Shown here in pieces: positions 7,651 to 16,386 of a stretch of 64,000 bases of DNA. Source of the stretch: Enterobacter sp. R4-368 (GTDB taxonomy: Bacteria; Pseudomonadota; Gammaproteobacteria; Enterobacterales; Enterobacteriaceae); the NCBI RefSeq assembly GCF_000410515.1, contig NC_021500.1, positions 4,836,001 to 4,900,000 on the forward strand, in the 5' to 3' direction. Numbering within the stretch: the first letter of the stretch is position 1; every line of letters starts with the position of its first letter. The notes under the pieces are model-generated. The model saw only the letters and a list, made by a program, of their open reading frames with translations. It had not been told where the DNA came from and made no database searches. The position numbers and the translations under genes are program-made.

Positions 7651-9288
7651 ATGGCGAGCTACTTTATTGGTGTGGATGTTGGCACCGGCAGCGCACGTGC
7701 AGGCGTCTTTGATTTGACCGGCAGAATGGTCAGCCAGGCGAGCAGGGCGATTGAAATTTACCGCCCGCAGGCCGACTTTGTGGAGCAATCTTCCGACAAT
7801 ATCTGGCAGGCGGTGTGCAACGCGGTACGCGATGCGGTGAACCAGGCGGACATTAATCCGATTCAGGTTAAAGGCCTCGGTTTTGACGCGACCTGTTCGC
7901 TGGTGGTGCTCGACAAAGAGGGCAACCCGCTGACCATTAGTCCTTCCGGGCGCAGTGAGCAGAACATTATCGTGTGGATGGATCACCGTGCCATCTCGCA
8001 GGCGAACCGTATCAACGCCACGCACCACCGGGTGCTGGATTACGTGGGCGGGATCATCTCGCCGGAGATGCAAACGCCGAAACTGCTGTGGCTAAAACAG
8101 CACATGCCGAACACCTGGGCCAATGCCGGGTATTACTTCGACCTGCCGGATTTTCTCACCTGGCGGGCGACCGGCGATGACACCCGTTCACTTTGCTCCA
8201 CGGTGTGCAAGTGGACATATATGGGCCATGAGGATAAGTGGGACACCAGTTATTTCCGCCAGATTGGTCTTGAGGATTTGCTGGAGCATGATGCAGAGAA
8301 AATTGGCCGCTACGTGAAAACCATGGGTGAGCCGCTGGGGCGCGGACTGACGCAGCGCGCAGCAACCGAAATGGGGTTGATGCCCGGCACGGCGGTCAGC
8401 GTGTCGATTATCGATGCCCACGCAGGCACGCTGGGAACGCTCGGCGCCAGTGGGCCTTCGGGGGAAATGGCGGATTTCGATCGGCGTATCGCGCTGATTG
8501 GCGGCACCTCTACCGGCCATATGGCGATTTCACCGCAGGCACGCTTTATCGGCGGCGTGTGGGGGCCTTACTTCTCGGCGGTGCTGCCGGGTTACTGGCT
8601 GAATGAGGGCGGGCAGTCGGCGACCGGGGCATTAATCGACCATATGATCCAGTCCCATCCGTGCTACGAAACGCTGCTCGTCCAGGCAAAAGCGCAAGGG
8701 CAAACCATCTATGAAGTGCTGAATGCGCTGCTGCGCAAGATGGCGGGCGAGCCGGAAAACATCGCGTTTTTAACGCGTGATATTCACATTCTGCCGTACT
8801 TCCACGGTAACCGTTCGCCGCGTGCGAACCCGACATTAACCGGGGTGATCAGCGGGTTGAAACTGTCGCGTACACCGGAGGATATGGCGCTGCATTATCT
8901 GGCGACCATCCAGGCGATTGCCCTCGGGACGCGGCATATTATTGAAACCATGAATCAAAGTGGTTACAGCATCGACACGGTAATGGCGAGCGGCGGTGGC
9001 ACCAAGAACCCGATCTTTGTTCAGGAGCATGCAAATGCCACCGGTTGCGCGATGTTGCTGCCGGAAGAGAGCGAAGCGATGCTGCTCGGCGGGGCAATGA
9101 TGGGCACCGTGGCGGCGGGCGTGTTTGACACTTTCCCGGAAGCGATGTCGGCGATGAGCCGCATTGGCAAGACGGTGACGCCGCAGACTAACCGCATTAA
9201 GCAGTATTACGATCGCAAATACACCGTCTTCCATGCGATGTACCAGGATCACATGAAATACCGCCAACTGATGCAGGAGGAGGCATGA
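7651..9288 (+). CDS. FGGY-family carbohydrate kinase (ribulokinase-like)
   Basis: 545 residues, full length for the ribulose-kinase (COG1069) branch of the FGGY family. The first ATPase-fold lobe opens with GVDVGTGSARAGVFD (residues 7-21). The second lobe shows GGTSTGH, then GNRSPRANP, and the adenosine-binding run MASGGGTKNPIFV starting near residue 445. These kinases phosphorylate ketopentoses or pentitols with ATP in the cytoplasm; D-ribulose, ribitol, L-ribulose and D-arabinitol are known substrates in the group. The neighbouring isomerase, which resembles arabinose-5-phosphate isomerase, makes a D-pentose route to ribulose 5-phosphate likely. GGGAG lies at good spacing before the ATG. 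Its end overlaps the next gene by 4 bp (ATGA). Confidence 0.9.
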   Translation: MASYFIGVDVGTGSARAGVFDLTGRMVSQASRAIEIYRPQADFVEQSSDNIWQAVCNAVRDAVNQADINPIQVKGLGFDATCSLVVLDKEGNPLTISPSGRSEQNIIVWMDHRAISQANRINATHHRVLDYVGGIISPEMQTPKLLWLKQHMPNTWANAGYYFDLPDFLTWRATGDDTRSLCSTVCKWTYMGHEDKWDTSYFRQIGLEDLLEHDAEKIGRYVKTMGEPLGRGLTQRAATEMGLMPGTAVSVSIIDAHAGTLGTLGASGPSGEMADFDRRIALIGGTSTGHMAISPQARFIGGVWGPYFSAVLPGYWLNEGGQSATGALIDHMIQSHPCYETLLVQAKAQGQTIYEVLNALLRKMAGEPENIAFLTRDIHILPYFHGNRSPRANPTLTGVISGLKLSRTPEDMALHYLATIQAIALGTRHIIETMNQSGYSIDTVMASGGGTKNPIFVQEHANATGCAMLLPEESEAMLLGGAMMGTVAAGVFDTFPEAMSAMSRIGKTVTPQTNRIKQYYDRKYTVFHAMYQDHMKYRQLMQEEA

Positions 9289-9887
9289 GCGATAGCTGGC
9301 GTCAGGCCTGCGGCGCCTGGCAAATCTATAGCGAAGAGATGGCGGCGTTAAGTCACCATCTTAACGATGCGCTGTGGGATAGGTTAATGGCAGAGCTGCG
9401 TGGCTGTCGTGGCAAAATCGCGGTCACCGGCGTAGGAACATCCGGCATTGCGGCACGCAAGATTGCCCATATGCTGGCGTGCGTCGAACGCCCGGCTATC
9501 TATCTGAATGCCACGGATGCCGCGCACGGTGATTTGGGGTTTCTCGATCACTATGATCTGGTGATTATGCTGTCGCGCGGCGGGAATTCCGACGAATTAA
9601 CGCGGCTGTTGCCAGGGCTTGCACAAAAGGGCGTGCCGCTGATTAGCGTGACGGAAAACCCGGATTCCGCTATCGCCCAGGCCGCGCGGCTGGTGATTTC
9701 CACCGGCGTGCGGCGCGAAATTGATCCGCTTAATATGCTGGCGACCACTTCCATCGTGCTGACGCTGGCGATTTTCGATGCCGCCTGCGCCTGCCTGATG
9801 AGCGAAAGTGGTTATTCAAAAGAGACGTTACTGTCGGTACATCCCGGCGGGGATGTTGGATTGACGCTCAGAAAAAAAGCGCCGTAA
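9285..9887 (+). CDS. SIS-domain sugar-phosphate isomerase (KdsD-like, CBS domains absent)
   Basis: 200 residues, one SIS domain. The pattern GVGTSGIAARKIA (residues 49-61), AAHGDLGFLDHYDLVIMLS, RREIDPLNMLATTS and LSVHPGGDVG closely follows the N-terminal half of D-arabinose-5-phosphate isomerase KdsD, while the two CBS domains of KdsD are missing. Counterparts of the recalled catalytic residues are E104, E145 and H186; the KdsD lysine (GKSG motif) is Thr52 here. Likely reaction is aldose/ketose isomerisation of a pentose 5-phosphate, completing the import and kinase pathway. The start overlaps the kinase stop in ATGA. The exact substrate is inferred only. Confidence 0.85.
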   Translation: MSDSWRQACGAWQIYSEEMAALSHHLNDALWDRLMAELRGCRGKIAVTGVGTSGIAARKIAHMLACVERPAIYLNATDAAHGDLGFLDHYDLVIMLSRGGNSDELTRLLPGLAQKGVPLISVTENPDSAIAQAARLVISTGVRREIDPLNMLATTSIVLTLAIFDAACACLMSESGYSKETLLSVHPGGDVGLTLRKKAP

Positions 9888-9898
9888 GGCGCTTTTTT
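9872..9898. terminator. Bidirectional terminator between sugar operon and putA
   Basis: GCGCC at 9879-9883 pairs with GGCGC at 9888-9892 around GTAA, with an A-run before and six T after. It overlaps the last codons of the SIS gene and can serve the sugar operon on plus and putA on minus. Confidence 0.85.
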
Positions 9899-9937
9899 GT
9901 TGTTATTACCAGACTGTTTTTCAGGGAGGGGACAACA

Positions 9938-12900
9938 TCAGCCAATCGTCATCAGGCTGGCGTTGCCACCGGCAGCGGCAGTGTTGACGCTCAACGAGCG
10001 TTCCACCCACAGACGTTCGAGCAGGATGTTGGTTTCACCGCGTGCAAAGCCCTGAACCGACACAATAGCGCCATTTCGTGCGGCGACGTTTTCGCACAGC
10101 GCCACCAGTTGGTCGGAGTCACCATGGAAAATCACCGCATCAAACGTCTGCGCCATCAACGCATCGGCTTTGGCAAACTGGATACGCTTGCTGACGCTTT
10201 CCGGCAACTGTTTCGCCATATCGCGGTGCAGCGTATCGTCCGGCCACAGCAGTTGACTGCCGCAGGCGATGACCGCCGCCAGTTGCACCAGCGCGTCCTG
10301 CTCGTTATCCGCCACGCAGAGCACCCGCTCGCGCGGTACCAGCGTCCAGCTGTTGCGTTCACCCGTCGGGCCTTGCAGCAGGCGTTGTGTTCCGGTTTGC
10401 GCCAGCTCGCCATAATGCGCGCAGAGCTGTTGCAGCGCCGGACGATCTTTTGCCCATGCGCGTAATGCTTCCAGCGGCTGCAAGAGTGATGCTTTCAGCT
10501 GCGCATCCAGCGGATGCTGCGCGTCGTGACGGGCCAGCGTTTTCTGCACCGCATTTTCCGGTCGGCTGCCTAACAGGCGGTAAAGATAGAGCGGCCCGCC
10601 AGCTTTCGGCCCGGTGCCGGACAACCCTTCACCGCCAAATGGCTGCACACCTACCACGGCGCCCACCATATTGCGGTTCACATACAGGTTACCGACATGG
10701 GCATTGCCGGTGACCTGGGCGATGGTTTCATCGATACGGGTATGAACGCCGAGCGTCAGGCCATAGCCGGAGGCGTTAATCTGCGCGATTAACTGATCCA
10801 ACTGGTTACGGTGATAACGAACAACGTGCAGCACCGGACCGAAGACCTCTTTTTTCAGCTCGTCAAAGCTCTCCAGTTCAATCAGCGTTGGCGCGACAAA
10901 GGTACCGGTGCGCCATTCACGCGCATCTTCACTGTTTTCACGCACTGCCTGGTACACCTTGCGCCCTTTGGCCTGCATGGCCTGAATATGTTTCTCGATA
11001 TTCGCTTTCGCGTCGGCGTCGATCACCGGGCCGATATCGGTGGTCAGTCGGCCTGGGTTACCCATGCGACACTCCGCCATCGCGCCGCGCAGCATGGTCA
11101 GCGTGTGATCGGCAATATCATCCTGTAAGCAGAGCACGCGGAGGGCTGAACAGCGCTGGCCTGCGCTATCGAACGCGGAGGCCAGTACATCGATAACCAC
11201 CTGTTCGGTAAGCGCGGAGGAGTCGACAATCATCGCGTTCATCCCGCCGGTTTCAGCGATAAGCGGTGTCGGGCGACCCTGGGCATCAAGACGCGTGGCG
11301 ATACTGCGTTGCAGCAGCGTCGCCACGTCGGTGGAGCCGGTAAACATCACGCCACGCACGCGCGGATCGGCGGTCAGCTGCGCGCCTACGGTTTCGCCAC
11401 GCCCCGGCAATAATTGTAAAACGCCCGCCGGAACACCGGCTTCCAGCAGAATAGCCACGCCCTGAGCGGCAATCAGCGGAGTCTGTTCGGCAGGTTTTGC
11501 CAGCACGCTGTTGCCCGCCGCTAACGCTGCGGCAATCTGGCCGGTGAAAATCGCCAGCGGGAAGTTCCACGGGCTGATACAGACTACCGGCCCCAGCGGA
11601 CGGTGCGTTTCATTATCGAAATCCGCACTGACCTGGCCTGCGTAGTAGCGCAGGAAATCGACCGCTTCGCGCACTTCGGCAATGGCGTTGCTGAAGGTTT
11701 TACCCGCTTCACGCACCAGAATGCCAATCAGCGACTGCATTTGGTCTTCCATCAGCACCGCGGCGCGCTGAAGAATGGCGGCGCGCTCCTGCGGCGGTGT
11801 GGCAAACCAGATTGGTGCGTGATTAACGGCGTTTTCCAGCGCCTGATTAACCTGCGCTTCGCTGGCTTCCACCACATAGCCAACGGTGTCTTTCGGTTCG
11901 GCAGGGTTAATGACCGCGACGGGTTCGCCGTCCATGACCACCTGTTCCAGCGTCGGGCGGGCGTACCATTTCTGCGCCGCGCTGGCGAGCAGCGAGGAGG
12001 AGAGCGAGGCCAGACGGTGTTCGTTCGCCAGATCGAGGCCAGCGGCATTGATTCGTCCTTCGCCATACAGTGCGCGGGGCAGGGCGATTTTCGGGTGCGG
12101 TAAACCGACCTGGCCTTCCTGGGCGGCGATCTTTTCCACTTCGCTCACCGGATCGGCAACCAGCGCGTCCAGCGGCAGCGTGTTGTCGGCGATGCGGTTG
12201 ACGAACGAGGTATTCGCGCCGTTTTCCAGCAGGCGGCGCACCAGATACGCCAGCAGTGTTTCGTGGGTGCCCACCGGCGCATAAATGCGGCACGGGCGGT
12301 TCAGTTTGCCATCGGCCACTTTCCCTACGACTTGCTCATACAACGGTTCGCCCATGCCGTGCAGGCACTGGAATTCGTACTGGCCCGGATAGTAGTTTTG
12401 CCCGGCAAGCTGGTAAATAGCTGCCAGCGTATGGGCATTGTGAGTAGCGAACTGCGGATAGATCAGGTTCGGCACCGCGAGTAATTTTTTCGCGCAGGCG
12501 AGGTATGAAACATCGGTGTATACCTTGCGGGTATAAACCGGGTAGCCTTCCAGCCCTTCCATTTGCGCGCGCTTGATTTCGCTGTCCCAGTAAGCGCCTT
12601 TTACCAGGCGGATCATTAGACGACGACGGCTACGTGTCGCCAGATCCACAAGATAATCAATCACAAACGGGCAGCGCTTCTGGTAGGCCTGAATAACAAA
12701 ACCGATGCCGTTCCAGCCTGCCAGTTCCGGCTCGAAACAGAGTTTTTCCAGCAGATCGAGGGAAATTTCCAGACGATCGGCCTCTTCGGCGTCAATATTA
12801 ATGCCGATGTCATACTGGCGTGCCAGCAAGGTGAGGGATTTCAGGCGCGGATAGAGTTCATCCATCACACGGTCGTATTGCGCACGGCTGTAGCGCGGGT

Positions 12901-13894
12901 GCAGGGCAGATAACTTGATGGAAATCCCTGGCCCTTCATAAATGCCGCGCCCGTTGGAGGCTTTGCCAATGGCGTGGATCGCCTGCTGGTATGACACCAT
13001 ATACGCTTGCGCATCGGCTGCGGTGAGTGCCGCTTCGCCGAGCATGTCGTAGGAGTAACGGAAACCTTTCTCTTCAAGCTTGCGCGCGTTGGCCAGCGCT
13101 TCGGCGATCGTTTCGCCGGTGACGAACTGTTCGCCCATCAGGCGCATCGCCATATCCACGCCTTTGCGGATCAGCGGCTCACCGCTTTTGCCAATAATAC
13201 GATTCAGCGAATGCGAGAGATTGGCTTCGTTGTGCGTGGAGACCAGACGGCCAGTAAACAGCAGTCCCCAGGTGGCGGCATTGACGAACAGCGACGGGCT
13301 GCGCCCAATGTGTGACTGCCAGTTACCGTTGCTGATTTTGTCGCGGATCAGCGCATCGCGGGTGGCTTTGTCGGGAATACGCAGTAACGCTTCGGCCAGA
13401 CACATGAGCGCCACGCCTTCCTGCGAGGAGAGGGAAAACTCCTGTAACAGGCTTTGCACCATGCCAGCGCGGCCGGAGGCGGTTTTCTGGTTACGCAGTT
13501 TTTCCGCTAGCTGATAAGCCAGCTTATGGGCATTTTCCGCCACCGGTTGTGGCAGGCGGGCTTGTTCCAGCAACATCGGCACCGCATCGGTTTCCGCCCA
13601 GCGCCATGCGCCGGTGATCGCGGCGCGGGAAACTGACTGCGGCAGGATCTGCTCGGCAAAATCGAGAAACGGCTGGTGGCTGTCATCAACCACAACGGCA
13701 CTTTCGTCTTCCTGCGCGATGGCGGATGCGGTCGCCAGTTCCGGCAGGCCTTCGTTGTTTTCCAGTTTTTCCAGAAAATTGAAGATGGCTTGTTTAATCA
13801 GCCAGTGCGGTGTGCGGTCGATAGTCGCCGCGGCGGCTTTGATCCTTTCGCGTGTTGCGTCATCAAGCTTGACCCCCATGGTGGTGGTGCCCAT
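9938..13894 (-). CDS. putA: Trifunctional proline dehydrogenase/P5C dehydrogenase/repressor PutA
   Basis: 1318 residues, near-identical in layout to E. coli PutA (1320). Residues 1-47 form the ribbon-helix-helix DNA-binding domain (MGTTTMGVKLDDATRERI). The FAD-dependent proline dehydrogenase barrel covers about 230-570, with RLVKGAYWDSEIKRAQ. The aldehyde dehydrogenase domain covers about 640-1130 with general base E881 (AETGGMN) and nucleophile C915 (SAGQRCSAL). It oxidises proline to glutamate: membrane-associated when proline is plentiful, and a repressor of putA and putP when it is scarce. It is divergent from putP across a 417-bp control region with five PutA-type hexamers. All domains are intact. 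Confidence 0.98.
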   Translation of the reverse strand: MGTTTMGVKLDDATRERIKAAAATIDRTPHWLIKQAIFNFLEKLENNEGLPELATASAIAQEDESAVVVDDSHQPFLDFAEQILPQSVSRAAITGAWRWAETDAVPMLLEQARLPQPVAENAHKLAYQLAEKLRNQKTASGRAGMVQSLLQEFSLSSQEGVALMCLAEALLRIPDKATRDALIRDKISNGNWQSHIGRSPSLFVNAATWGLLFTGRLVSTHNEANLSHSLNRIIGKSGEPLIRKGVDMAMRLMGEQFVTGETIAEALANARKLEEKGFRYSYDMLGEAALTAADAQAYMVSYQQAIHAIGKASNGRGIYEGPGISIKLSALHPRYSRAQYDRVMDELYPRLKSLTLLARQYDIGINIDAEEADRLEISLDLLEKLCFEPELAGWNGIGFVIQAYQKRCPFVIDYLVDLATRSRRRLMIRLVKGAYWDSEIKRAQMEGLEGYPVYTRKVYTDVSYLACAKKLLAVPNLIYPQFATHNAHTLAAIYQLAGQNYYPGQYEFQCLHGMGEPLYEQVVGKVADGKLNRPCRIYAPVGTHETLLAYLVRRLLENGANTSFVNRIADNTLPLDALVADPVSEVEKIAAQEGQVGLPHPKIALPRALYGEGRINAAGLDLANEHRLASLSSSLLASAAQKWYARPTLEQVVMDGEPVAVINPAEPKDTVGYVVEASEAQVNQALENAVNHAPIWFATPPQERAAILQRAAVLMEDQMQSLIGILVREAGKTFSNAIAEVREAVDFLRYYAGQVSADFDNETHRPLGPVVCISPWNFPLAIFTGQIAAALAAGNSVLAKPAEQTPLIAAQGVAILLEAGVPAGVLQLLPGRGETVGAQLTADPRVRGVMFTGSTDVATLLQRSIATRLDAQGRPTPLIAETGGMNAMIVDSSALTEQVVIDVLASAFDSAGQRCSALRVLCLQDDIADHTLTMLRGAMAECRMGNPGRLTTDIGPVIDADAKANIEKHIQAMQAKGRKVYQAVRENSEDAREWRTGTFVAPTLIELESFDELKKEVFGPVLHVVRYHRNQLDQLIAQINASGYGLTLGVHTRIDETIAQVTGNAHVGNLYVNRNMVGAVVGVQPFGGEGLSGTGPKAGGPLYLYRLLGSRPENAVQKTLARHDAQHPLDAQLKASLLQPLEALRAWAKDRPALQQLCAHYGELAQTGTQRLLQGPTGERNSWTLVPRERVLCVADNEQDALVQLAAVIACGSQLLWPDDTLHRDMAKQLPESVSKRIQFAKADALMAQTFDAVIFHGDSDQLVALCENVAARNGAIVSVQGFARGETNILLERLWVERSLSVNTAAAGGNASLMTIG

Positions 13895-13948
13895 GCTTTG
13901 CTCCTGTTTTTTACGTGGTTTTGCGGTTCAGGCTGAAATATCCATCAT

Positions 13949-14124
13949 GTTGCAACTTTGTGCAACCTTGTTAAATGTGACCTGGCTGGCAAGGTAGAAA
14001 ATGAATGAGATGTTAACGGCTGGTTATTGCTAAAGGCGCTGAACAATTCGCTGGCAAAGCAGGTTTTATGCGGCAGATAACACTTTTTAAAGGTGCAACC
14101 TTTGAAAGTGTGACAGAGTGCAAC
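13949..14124. promoter_or_regulatory. putA-putP control region with PutA operator hexamers
   Basis: The 417-bp divergent gap holds five copies of the PutA core hexamer GTTGCA or its complement TGCAAC: 13949-13954 and 13951-13956 (overlapping as GTTGCAAC), 13961-13966, 14094-14099 and 14119-14124. They form one cluster near putA and one nearer putP, as described for E. coli put. PutA's ribbon-helix-helix domain should bind here. Confidence 0.8.
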
Positions 14125-14311
14125 CTATAGGAAATTGCTATCAGAGTCGGGATGAATTTGATGTAAATGCTGTGTTAAATCAATTGTGAATAAGTGAGGC
14201 ATCCGGCAGGATACGGGCGCTTCAAATAATCTAAACGCCCCACCGCCCCGTTCCGGCGCTGGAAAAAGCGGCAAACAGTCTTTGCCGACGAAGAATCCTG
14301 GAGACTTTTTA

Positions 14312-15820
14312 ATGGCAATGAGCACACCAATGCTGGTGACTTTTCTTGTTTATATCTTTGGCATGATACTTATCGGTTTCGTCGCCTGGCGTTCGACGAA
14401 AAACTTCGATGACTATATTCTGGGTGGCCGCAGCCTTGGGCCGCTGGTTACTGCGCTGTCGGCGGGGGCATCGGATATGAGTGGCTGGCTGCTGATGGGG
14501 CTGCCGGGCGCGATTTTTATTTCGGGGATCTCTGAAAGCTGGATCGCCATTGGCCTGACGCTGGGCGCGTGGATTAACTGGAAACTGGTGGCCGGACGTT
14601 TGCGTGTCCACACCGAGGTGAATAATAACGCGCTGACCTTGCCGGACTACTTCACCGGCCGTTTTGAAGATAACAGCCGCCTGCTGCGGATTATCTCGGC
14701 GGTGGTGATTCTGGTGTTTTTCACCATCTATTGTGCTTCCGGCATTGTTGCCGGCGCGCGTCTGTTTGAAAGCACCTTCGGTATGAGTTACGAAACCGCC
14801 CTGTGGGCTGGTGCCGCTGCGACGATCATTTACACCTTTATTGGCGGCTTCCTGGCGATCAGCTGGACCGATACGGTGCAGGCCAGCCTGATGATTTTCG
14901 CGCTGATCCTGACACCGGTGATTGTCATTATTTCCGTTGGCGGTTTTGGTGATTCGCTGGACGTGATCAAGCAAAAAAGCATTGAAAACGTCGATATGCT
15001 GAAAGGCCTGAATTTTGTCGCTATCGTCTCGCTGATGGGCTGGGGACTGGGTTATTTCGGCCAGCCGCATATTCTGGCGCGTTTTATGGCGGCGGATTCC
15101 CATCACACCATTGTCCATGCGCGTCGCATCAGTATGACGTGGATGATCCTGTGCCTGGCAGGCGCGGTCGCTGTGGGCTTCTTCGGCATCGCTTATTTTA
15201 ATGAGCATCCGTCTGTGGCGGGAGCCGTTAACCAGAATGCCGAGCGCGTATTTATCGAACTGGCGCAGGTTCTGTTCAACCCGTGGATTGCCGGGGTGCT
15301 GTTGTCGGCGATCCTCGCCGCGGTGATGTCGACGCTGAGCTGCCAGTTGCTGGTGTGCTCCAGCGCGATTACCGAAGATTTCTACAAAGCGTTTTTGCGT
15401 AAAGGCGCAAGCCAGCGCGAGCTGGTATGGGTAGGGCGCGCGATGGTGTTGCTGGTGGCGCTGGTGGCGATTGCGCTGGCGGCGAATCCGGAAAACCGCG
15501 TGCTCGGCCTGGTGAGCTACGCCTGGGCGGGCTTCGGGGCGGCGTTTGGTCCGGTGGTGCTGTTCTCGGTCATGTGGTCACGCATGACGCGTAACGGTGC
15601 GCTGGCCGGGATGATCATCGGTGCGGTGACGGTGATTGTCTGGAAACACTACGCCTGGCTGGATCTGTATGAAATCATTCCGGGCTTCGTTTTCGGCAGT
15701 ATCGGCATTGTGGTGTTTAGCCTGCTGGGCAAAGCGCCGTCCGCGCAGATGCAGCAGCGCTTTGCCGAGGCAGATGCGCACTACCGCTCTGCGCCGCCAT
15801 CGCGTTTACAGGCTGAATAA
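14312..15820 (+). CDS. putP: Sodium/proline symporter PutP
   Basis: 502 residues, same length as E. coli PutP and nearly identical along its course (MAMSTPMLVTFLVYIFGMI at the start, then ILGGRSLGPLVTALSAGASDMSGW). It is an SSS-family transporter with thirteen membrane helices; the ALSAGASDMSGW segment in helix II carries the Asp and Ser residues that bind Na+ and proline. It supplies proline for PutA. The start at 14312 is set by homology and GGAG at 14300; the open frame reaches 14282 without a matching N-terminus. PutA controls it through the operators in the shared intergenic region. A strong terminator follows. Confidence 0.97.
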   Translation: MAMSTPMLVTFLVYIFGMILIGFVAWRSTKNFDDYILGGRSLGPLVTALSAGASDMSGWLLMGLPGAIFISGISESWIAIGLTLGAWINWKLVAGRLRVHTEVNNNALTLPDYFTGRFEDNSRLLRIISAVVILVFFTIYCASGIVAGARLFESTFGMSYETALWAGAAATIIYTFIGGFLAISWTDTVQASLMIFALILTPVIVIISVGGFGDSLDVIKQKSIENVDMLKGLNFVAIVSLMGWGLGYFGQPHILARFMAADSHHTIVHARRISMTWMILCLAGAVAVGFFGIAYFNEHPSVAGAVNQNAERVFIELAQVLFNPWIAGVLLSAILAAVMSTLSCQLLVCSSAITEDFYKAFLRKGASQRELVWVGRAMVLLVALVAIALAANPENRVLGLVSYAWAGFGAAFGPVVLFSVMWSRMTRNGALAGMIIGAVTVIVWKHYAWLDLYEIIPGFVFGSIGIVVFSLLGKAPSAQMQQRFAEADAHYRSAPPSRLQAE

Positions 15821-15833
15821 ATTATCTCTTATG

Positions 15834-15859
15834 AAAAACCCGCTACGGCGGGTTTTTTT
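15834..15859 (+). terminator. putP terminator
   Basis: CCCGC at 15839-15843, loop TACG, GCGGG at 15848-15852, an A-run before and seven T after. It lies 13 bp past the putP stop. Confidence 0.9.
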
Positions 15860-15919
15860 ATTGATAAATAATTGTAATTACGCTGTTATCTCACAACAAA
15901 TAACAATGAGGATAGCGAT

Positions 15920-16351
15920 ATGAAGTTAACGACAGGGTTCACTGCACTGGTGATGGCTGGTTTACTGGCGGGTTGCGTTTCGCCGGCGGCAAAACAACCG
16001 GGGACGGCCGCGCAAACCTGCAAAGCTGAAAATCAGATGCAGCAAACCACGCTCTATTACGGCTTGACCCGCCAGGGCGGTAAAGCGATTACCGCGCAGG
16101 AGTGGCAGCAGTATGTGGATAACGATGTCACGCCGCGTTTTCGCGATGGGTTGACCACATTTGATGCGCAGGGACAGTGGCTGGGTAGCAACGGGAAGGT
16201 GTCGAAGGAGCCAAGCAAGGCGCTGATGCTGATCCACAGTGTGGACGCGCAAAGTGATGCGAAAATCGATGCGCTGCGAGATATCTACAAATCACGCTTT
16301 GCCCAGGAATCGGTGATGCGTGTCGATCAGCCGGTCTGTGTGCAATTCTGA
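15920..16351 (+). CDS. DUF3574 lipoprotein
   Basis: 143 residues. A lipoprotein signal ends in LAGC with Cys19 as the acylated residue, so the mature protein is membrane-anchored and faces the periplasm. The body carries the DUF3574 pattern: TTLYYGLTRQGGKAITAQEW (about residues 43-62), FVDxxVTPRFRDGLT-like region and a C-terminal SVMRVDQPVCVQF with a second Cys. Function of the family is unknown. GAGG sits 8 nt before the ATG. It is monocistronic, between the putP terminator and a perfect hairpin at 16358. Confidence 0.85.
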   Translation: MKLTTGFTALVMAGLLAGCVSPAAKQPGTAAQTCKAENQMQQTTLYYGLTRQGGKAITAQEWQQYVDNDVTPRFRDGLTTFDAQGQWLGSNGKVSKEPSKALMLIHSVDAQSDAKIDALRDIYKSRFAQESVMRVDQPVCVQF

Positions 16352-16357
16352 TGTTAT

Positions 16358-16380
16358 GGCCCACTTGCGCGAAGTGGGCC
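16358..16380. terminator. Hairpin between two convergent genes
   Basis: A perfect 9-bp stem, GGCCCACTT at 16358-16366 with AAGTGGGCC at 16372-16380, loop GCGCG. There is no T-run on either side, so it may act as a weak bidirectional terminator or an mRNA end stabiliser for the converging lipoprotein and transporter genes. Confidence 0.6.
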
Positions 16381-16386
16381 AGTAAA

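Noticed and set aside
3107..9288. Autoinducer-2 (lsr) operon
   Set aside because: No LsrK, LsrF, LsrG or LsrR partners; kinase is ribulokinase-like, an SIS isomerase follows, and the binding protein lacks the Asp-Gln pair.
9938..13894. Many open frames of more than 100 codons opposite putA
   Set aside because: Shadows of a GC-rich gene whose protein identity is certain.
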